Part shown: in pieces, positions 57,754 to 64,000 of the stretch
Position numbering within the stretch: position 1 is the stretch's first letter
Layout of the letters: each line of letters starts with the position of its first letter
Assembly: GCF_964106895.1 (NCBI RefSeq)
Contig: NC_133577.1
Location: forward strand, 130,094,772 to 130,158,771
DNA from: Numenius arquata
Lineage: Eukaryota; Chordata; Aves; Charadriiformes; Scolopacidae
Length of the DNA stretch: 64,000 nt
Reading direction: 5' to 3'
Position numbers and translations under genes: made by a program
Notes under the pieces: generated by a model
Databases searched by the model: none
What the model saw: the letters and a program-made list of their open reading frames with translations, nothing else
Told to the model about the DNA's origin: nothing

Positions 57754-58500
57754 TATAGAATCATAGAACTGTCTAGGATGGAAGGGACCTTTAAGATCAT
57801 CTGTCCAACCATCAACCTAACTCTGATAAAAACAAGAAACCACATCATTAACCCATGTCCCTCAGCACCATGTCTGCCTGGCTTTTAAATACCTCCAGGG
57901 GTGGCGCCTCAACCACTTCCCTGGGCAGCCCATTCCAAGGCTTAATAGCCCTTTCTGTGTAAAAATTTTTCCTAATATCCAATCTGAACCTCCCCTGGTG
58001 CAACTTGAGGCCATTCCCTCTTGTCTTATCGCCTGTGACTTGGGAGAAGAGACCGACCCCTCCTAGCTACACCCTCCTTTTCTCCAGGCTGAACAACACC
58101 AGCTCCCTCAGCCGCTTCTCACAAGACTTGTTCTCCAGACCCCTCACCAGCTCCGTTCCCCTTCTGTGGACCCGCTCCAGCACCTCAATGTCTTTTTTTG
58201 TGGTAAGGGGCCCAAAACTGGACACAGCACTCGAGGTGGGGCCTCACCAGTGCCGAGCACAGGGGGACAATCACCTCCCGAGTCCTACTCACCACACTGT
58301 TCCTGATACAGGCCAGGATGCCGTTGGCCTTCTTGGCCACCTGGGCACACTGCTAGCTCATGTTCAGCCGACAGTCGACCAACACCCCCAGGTCCATTTC
58401 CGCCAGGCAGCTCCAGCCACTTTTCCCTAAGCCTGTAGCGCGGCCTGGGGTTGTTGTGATCCAAGTGCAGGACCCGGCACATGACCTTGTTGAACCTCAA
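57754..58500 (-). mobile_element. CR1 LINE, group B
   Basis: Terminal repeats at 57754-57770. It continues to TTGTTGAACCTCAA at 58500. A deletion near 58072 removes about 50 bp of the KGGCSQGG-coding part. The minus strand keeps VLHLDHNNPRPRYRL. Confidence 0.95.
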
Positions 58501-59299
58501 TATGGGCACTGAGCAGAGAATTCTGTCGTGTGTTTCATCGCATCAAAGCTTATTTTGGAGTAGTTTGTTGGTGCGGATAAACTGTGCACGTTTGTGGGAA
58601 CATGAGTGTTACATGGAATAAAGATGAATCTGTGTGTGGCGCTGGGAGCTGGGATGTTAAATCCTGTTTTGGGGCTGGAGTGCATTTGAAGCTCAAAAAT
58701 AGCATGTTAGGAAGGGAGGTGAATTGCCTCAGAGTTTTGGAGCTGATCGTCTCTGTCTAGGGTTTCTGTACCCCTGTAGTTATCTGTTGTGGCACATGAT
58801 GTGCAGTACAATGGGGTTTGTTTTCTTCTGCTGTTGAATAGCTTAGTAAACATCGTGTTCTTTCAGTTCGCAACAATGAAAGAATTATTAGGTTGTGAAG
58901 AAATTAGGGCTTGTTTTCTGTCCTCTTACATCATCTGCCTGTTGTTTTTCTTGTGTTGTTTTAATGCTGGAGAGTTTGCCTTTTTTTTATTTTTATTTTT
59001 TTTTCTCTTCTCTTCCTCCCCAAATTAATACATCACACTCTACGAAGAAATTTACAGAGGAGATTGTGCGGTAGTTCTGCAGCGCGGGCACCTGCAGATC
59101 TTGGATAGGTCTATGAAAAACATTGACTCGTCAAAACGCAGAGTAATAACCAACGCTAAGTCTCTAGAGTGAGAATATCTTGTTATATGGTGTATGGAGT
59201 CTGCTGGTGTTGGTTGTTGCTGGGACTGGATTAATTACGTTGGTTCTTAGAGGAAGGTTTCTTTTAGCCCTACTTAATGTGTTGCATTTTCAAAGCATC
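58501..59299. other. Intron 1, unique DNA
   Basis: A T-rich stretch at 58981-59015. No exon was recognised. Confidence 0.6.
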
Positions 59300-60241
59300 C
59301 TCTTCAATATATTCATCAGTAACCTGGATGAAGGGATGGAATGTACCCTCAGCAAGTTTGCTGATGATACAAAACTGGGAGGGGTGGCTGACACACCAGA
59401 AGGCTGTGCTGCCGTACAGTGAGACCTGGACAGGCTGGAGAGCTGGGCAGAGAGGAAGCTGATGAACTTCAACAAGGGCAAGTGTAGGGTGCTGCACCTG
59501 GGGAGGAATAACCCCCTGCACCAGGACAGGTTGGGGGTGACCTGCTGGAGAGCAGCTCTGAGGAGAAAGACCTGGGAGTCCTGGTGGACAACAGGATGCC
59601 CATGAGCCAGCAATGTGCCCTTGTGGCCAAGAAGGCCAACGGCATCCTGGGGGGCATTAAAAAGAACATGACCAGCAGGTGGAGGGAGGTCATCCTGCCC
59701 CTCTGCTCTGCCCTGGTGAGGCCGCATGTGGAGTCCCGTGTCCAGTTCTGGGCTCCCCAGTTCAAGAAGGACAGGGAACTGCTGGGGAGGGTACAGCAGA
59801 GGGCTACAAAGCTGATGAGGGGCCTGGAGCACCTCTCTTAACTAGAAAAGGCTGAGGGACTTGGGTCTTCTTAGTCTGCAGAAAAGAACACTGCGGGGGG
59901 TGGATCTGATCAATGCTTATCAATACTGAAAGGGTGGGTGTCAAGAGGATGGGGCCAGTCTTTTTCCAGTGGTGCCCAGGGATAGGACAAGAGGAAATGG
60001 GCACAAACTTCAACATAGGAAGTTCCATCTAAACATGAGGAGGAACTTCTTTCCTGTGAGGGTGGCAGAGCCCTGGAAGAGGCTGCCCGGAGAGGTGGTG
60101 GAGTCTCCTTCTCTGGAGACGTTCAAAAGACACCTGGACACGTTCCTGTGGGACCTGCTCTGGGTGGACCTGCTTTGGCAGGGGGGTTGGACTAGATGAT
60201 CTCCAGAGGTCCCTTCCAACCCCATGTCATTCTGTGATTCT
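59300..60241 (+). mobile_element. CR1 LINE, group D, reaching the reverse transcriptase end
   Basis: It begins at the reverse-transcriptase motif C region: FNIFISNLDEGMECTLSKFADDTKLGGVADTPEGCAAVQ (FADD catalytic pair present), then a stop. The rest reads KFNKGKCRVLHLGRNNP-like sequence, MDNRMPMSQQCALVAKKANGILGGIKKNM, and DRTRGNGHKLQHRKFHLNMRRNFFPVRV. Frame breaks occur near 59420, 59540 and 59840. It ends in ATTCTGTGATTCTAT. Confidence 0.96.
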
Positions 60242-61997
60242 ATTTCTTATCATATATAGTAGCTATAGTCTGTAGCATTTTCTGCATTATAAAAATGAGA
60301 CATAGTGTGACTTTCTCGAAGCTCCTTGGTGTTTCAGTGAGAGAAGCCTTTCATTTTGCAACTCAGTGGAAAATGCTGAGACACTGAGGTCTGTGGAGAG
60401 AAAAAAGTTTTAACAACTCAAGTGGGTTTTGCAACTGCTTCTAAATACCACGTTGAGCATTTACAGGTAACCATCCGTAAGTCAGAAACCTTTCCTCCCA
60501 GTGTTTTGAGTTACTCTTTAGCTTTTGGTGGCTACAGTCTGTTGAACTGCTGTAAAGCCACAGGTGAGAGTGGATCCAAATGTGCTTTTGGTCTTGGTTG
60601 TTCCAAGAGGATCTGAGACACTTTGTACCTTCATCTGTGGTGCTGAGGAAGGAGGACTCTTCTGGAGCAGCGGAGTTGATTCAATTTTCCACAATGGTAC
60701 AGCTTCTTACAGAAATTGTAGAGATGGCAATTATTTGATCAATGTGAATATATTTTATTATGTATTAACCTTTGGAAACGAGATATTTCTGTCTTTGATG
60801 GGAACTGCTGTAGCAAACAGTTAAAGGCTTTTAGGCATCTTGCACAATGACGGTGCTTCAGGACCCCTGGAAGAGTCGTTCCACCTACTCCCTGTGCTGG
60901 TTATTTGAGTTGGATGCTGGAAAGCAGAGATGAAAAATGCTGGTGATCTACAGATCAAATTCTACCAAAATGAATAGTCCCACATGGACTTTTTTATTAA
61001 TCTAATTCCAGTGTAAATTCCCTGACCTCGGGGGACTCAGCATGGTTCGTTGTTTTTCTTATATGAAATATGTTTTACATCCCATGATAAAAACATTTCA
61101 GGATTGTCTCTGATCATCATCTCCTCTATCCCATCTTCCGGATGTGGAAGTGACTCCAGTGAATTAAGCATTTTGCATTTGTGTAATCTGTATTTTTAAC
61201 TATGTAAAATGGAAAGTCAATGAGATTTGGCTCAATGAATTTCTGTTTTACTGTAGCATAAAAATGTCTCTTAACAGACTAACATCCAGTTGGAATTATT
61301 CTAATCCTATTGAGCTCTTGCTAATGAGACAGGCATATGCAGCCATCCAGCTGCCAAGTACAAATTACAGGTGTCTTACAGGGGAGGCGGATTCTCATTT
61401 AGAAAAATGAAAATGAAAAAACAAGGGAACTGCTGAGGGAACCCTTCTGGAGCTCCCCACTGAGTTCATAACCCGCACGTACTCGGCTTCTAAATTGACG
61501 TTTCTTCTGTTTAGTGTATGTTTTGAATGCTTTTGCTTTTCAGGGAGTTCTCAAAAGCTAATGTATATTTATCATTGTTTCATAATCCTGTCCTGTTTTG
61601 TAATTTCCCCCTTCAAAGTTCTTTCTGCAGAGTTTCTTTCCCAAACAATTTTGAGCCTTTCTGTTTGGCAAACAGTGTGTTGACTTTTCTTCTTCCTTGC
61701 CACACATTTTAATAGAACTGAAACAAGCTAAGATGCCCTTGGCTTACTTTTCTGCAGTGTTAGCAGGAACATATCTAATCTCAAGAATATTAAGTATTCC
61801 TTGCTTTGCTTGGCATTTTTTTCTTTTGTGCAGAGCAAGAAAAAGAAATGGCTCCTGTACCAGGGGCTTAGGAAATTCAGGTATACAAGGTGGTGTTTCG
61901 GATTCAAAGTGACATCGCTCCTTTTTGTAGTTACAGATGCTGCTAGACTTCGAGGATTTAATGTTAGGTTTTTGAAGGAGCAAAATACATGGTAATG
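60242..61997. other. Intron 1, unique DNA
   Basis: About 1.75 kb with no exon or repeat recognised. Confidence 0.6.
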
Positions 61998-63215
61998 AAG
62001 GTCTTACTTAACCAACCTGATCTCTTTCTATGACCATGCGACCCGCCTTCTCGATGCGGGGAAGGCTGTGGACGTTGTCTACCTGGACTTTGGTAAGGCC
62101 TTTGACACCATCCCCCACAGCATTCTCCCGGAGAAACTGGAGAATCATGGCATAGACAAGTGTACTCTTCACTGGGTAAAACACTGGCTGGATGGCTGTG
62201 CCCAGAGAGTTATGATTAATGGGGTGAAATCCAGTTGGCGGCCGGTCACCAGTGGTGTCCCTCAGGGCTCAGTTTCGGGGCCAATCTTGTTTATTGATGA
62301 TGTGGATGAGGGGATTGAGTGCACCCTCAGTAAGTTTGCAGATGACACCAAACTAGGTGGGAGTGTTGATCTGCTTGAGGGTCAGCAGGCTCTACAGAGG
62401 AACCTGGACAGGTTGGATCAATGGGATCCAAGGCCAATGAGATGAGGTTTAATAAGGCCAAGTGCCGGGTCCTGCATTTCGGCCACAACAACCCCAGGCA
62501 ACGCTACAGGTTGGGGAAGAGTGGCTGGAAAGCTCCCTGGCAGAAAAGGACCTGGGGGTGTTGGTGGACAGCCGGCTGAACATGAGCCAGCAGTGTGCCC
62601 AGGTGGCCAAGAAGGCCAACGGCCTCCTGGCCTGTATCAGGAACAGTGTGGTGAGTAGGACTTGGGAGGTGATTGTCCCCCTGTACTGGGCACTGGTGAG
62701 GCCTCACCTTGAGTACAGTTCTGGGCCCCTCACTACAGGAAAGACATTGAGCTGCTGGAGCGTGTCCAGAGGAGAGCCACCAAGCTGGTGAGGGGTCTGG
62801 AGAACAAGTCATATGAGGAGAGGCTGAGGGAACTGGGCATGTTTAGTTTGGAGAAGAGGAGTCTGAGGGGAGACCTCATTGCCCTCTACAGCTCCCTGAA
62901 AGGAGGGTGTAGAGAGGTGGGTGTTGGCCTCTTCTCCCAAGGGAATAACGACAGGACCAGAGGAAATGGTCTGAAGTTGGGGCCGGGGAGGTTTAGATTA
63001 GATATGAGGAAGAATTACTTTACTGAGAGAGTGGTCAGGCACTGGAACAGCCTGCCCAGGGAGGTGGTGGCGTCGCCATCCCTGGAGGTATTTAAGAAAC
63101 ATGTAGACATGGAACTGCAGGGCATGCTCTAGTGGCCGAGATTGTGGGGGTCTTTTGTGTGTGTATGGTTGGACTCGGTGATCTCAGAGGTCCTTTCCAA
63201 CCATGATGATTCTGT
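61998..63215 (+). mobile_element. CR1 LINE, group E, with partial reverse transcriptase
   Basis: This is the longest CR1 copy here (1.2 kb). Frame 62068-62445 carries reverse-transcriptase motif A (VVYLDFGKAFDTI), motif B (SGVPQGS) and motif C (FADDTKLGG). A short in-frame deletion has removed residues in the LFNIFINDLDEG segment, which here reads LFIDDVDEG. Frame 62788-63132 covers the C-terminus (ENKSYEERLRELGMFSLEKRSLRGDL ... MELQGML). The endonuclease and the N-terminal part of the reverse transcriptase are missing, so it should be inactive. Confidence 0.96.
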
Positions 63216-64000
63216 TAATTACTGGAGGAGAGAGAAGGCGATGAGTTAGTTTTAGTTCAAGTAGATAAACTGAGGGCTCATCTGATTGATACAGTGACTT
63301 GAGAAGACCATGAGTAGAAGGGTCTTACTGGTTGCTGTAAGGTCTTGTAAGAACGCAGAATGCTTTTGAATTTGGTGCAGAAATTTATATGTTCCAGCCA
63401 TGGTGGACAAAAATGTAAATTATTGTCTGGGAAAAGGTTTGGTATGATTTAAAAAAAAAAAAAAAATCCAGAAGAGGCATTCTCAGTTTTATAGCACAAA
63501 ACAATTGTTTCTGACATTTTGGCTTGAAACAGCATCACTTCTTACTTATATATTTCTATTTGATCCATTAAAGAATGAGTTTGCTTTTCTCTGATGACTT
63601 TTTGATGGTTCTTCAGTTCCTGCCTGGATCACACATGCATTTCACACATGTTCTCCAGCCATTAATCCAGACTCCCACAATAGCTGGAAATAACCAGGTC
63701 CTAAATCCCAAACCTTACACTTCTGAAACTTGCTCATCTTTCAGTAAAATAAATGAAGAAGCAGTATCTGATGTTGCTTTTCTCCATTTGGATCTTGGGT
63801 TTGTGACTTAAGCTTTTATTCTATCCATAAAGAAGTAATCTACAGGTATTGAAGGCAAACTTGCATGGAGGGGAAAAAATACCTATTAGGCTTAGTTTCT
63901 TTGTTGTTGTGTAGAATTATTTATCCCTTTTGGCATAGTAAGTGGTCCCTTTAGTGGTTTAATAAAGAGCTGTAAATACAGGTAAATTTTTTTTTTTGGT
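63216..64000. other. Intron 1, unique DNA to the right edge
   Basis: A 16-A run at 63451-63466. Nothing else recognised. Confidence 0.6.

Larger units (their letters stand above)
44602..64000 (+). other. EXOC4: EXOC4 intron 1 (5' part)
   Basis: The intron begins with a GTAGGG donor and runs past the right edge. No sequence coding for the expected exon 2 (beginning TLSTSDDVEDRE in vertebrate EXOC4) was seen on the plus strand. It holds nine CR1 fragments, homopolymer runs and otherwise unique AT-rich DNA. A very long first intron is normal for this gene. Confidence 0.8.

Noticed and set aside
62068..62445. Reverse-transcriptase frame as a retrovirus or telomerase
   Set aside because: The motifs and the C-terminal domain that follows match CR1 ORF2. 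No long terminal repeats, gag or envelope sequence was seen.
63451..63466. A-run as a processed pseudogene tail
   Set aside because: No coding sequence upstream resembles a processed gene; other A and T runs of this kind occur across the window.
44602..64000. EXOC4 exon 2
   Set aside because: No plus-strand sequence coding for the expected peptide after a splice acceptor was recognised. The first intron probably continues past the window.

Overview
The window is vertebrate nuclear DNA, almost certainly avian. About 36 fragments of the CR1 LINE are scattered through it. Most end in the CR1 hallmark of short ATTCTATG-type repeats and most are 5'-truncated. There are no bacterial operons, no CRISPR array, and I recognise no tRNA or rRNA. 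I cannot name the species.

The only host protein-coding exon I can support is coding exon 1 of EXOC4 (Sec8, an exocyst subunit), at 44516-44601 on the plus strand. It sits in a CpG-rich promoter carrying a ZNF143/THAP11-type motif, CCAAT boxes, a GC box and a YY1-type site over the start codon. Everything right of 44601 is EXOC4 intron 1; exon 2 was not found before the window ends. Everything left of about 44.25 kb is non-coding upstream DNA. In mammals the gene upstream of EXOC4 is CHCHD3, on the opposite strand, but none of its exons was recognised here.

The CR1 copies fall into groups that I label by 3' end sequence; these are my labels, not database names. Group A has a 3' end reading GACCTTAAAGATCATCCAGT on the antisense strand and is the commonest. 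Group B reads GGGACCTTCAAGATCATC followed by a CCAACCATCAACCTAAC run. Group C reads AGACCCTTGGCATCATCGAG and is the youngest, with near-identical copies at 1-430, 4409-5052 and 6900-7741. Group D ends in CTCCAGAGGTCCCTTCCAAC. Group E ends in GATCTCA(A/G)AGGTCC. Many copies keep readable stretches of the C-terminal ORF2 protein, and the copy at 61998-63215 keeps part of the reverse transcriptase domain. None is complete, so none should be autonomous.

Layout: 1-9.2 kb is dense CR1, including an inverted pair of young copies and one CR1 nested in another, plus an unexplained CpG cluster near 2.1-2.5 kb. 9.2-26 kb has alternating CR1 copies and unique DNA, with two stretches that look like conserved non-coding sequence and a 445-bp direct duplication shared with 446-890. 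26-44 kb has fewer CR1 copies but several very old SINE-like remnants. 44.3-44.8 kb is the EXOC4 promoter and exon 1. 44.8-64 kb is intron 1, with nine CR1 fragments, six of them in the sense orientation. I see no sign of a new biological system. The points most worth following up are the distant duplication, the orphan CpG cluster, the structured promoter and the CR1 rearrangements.
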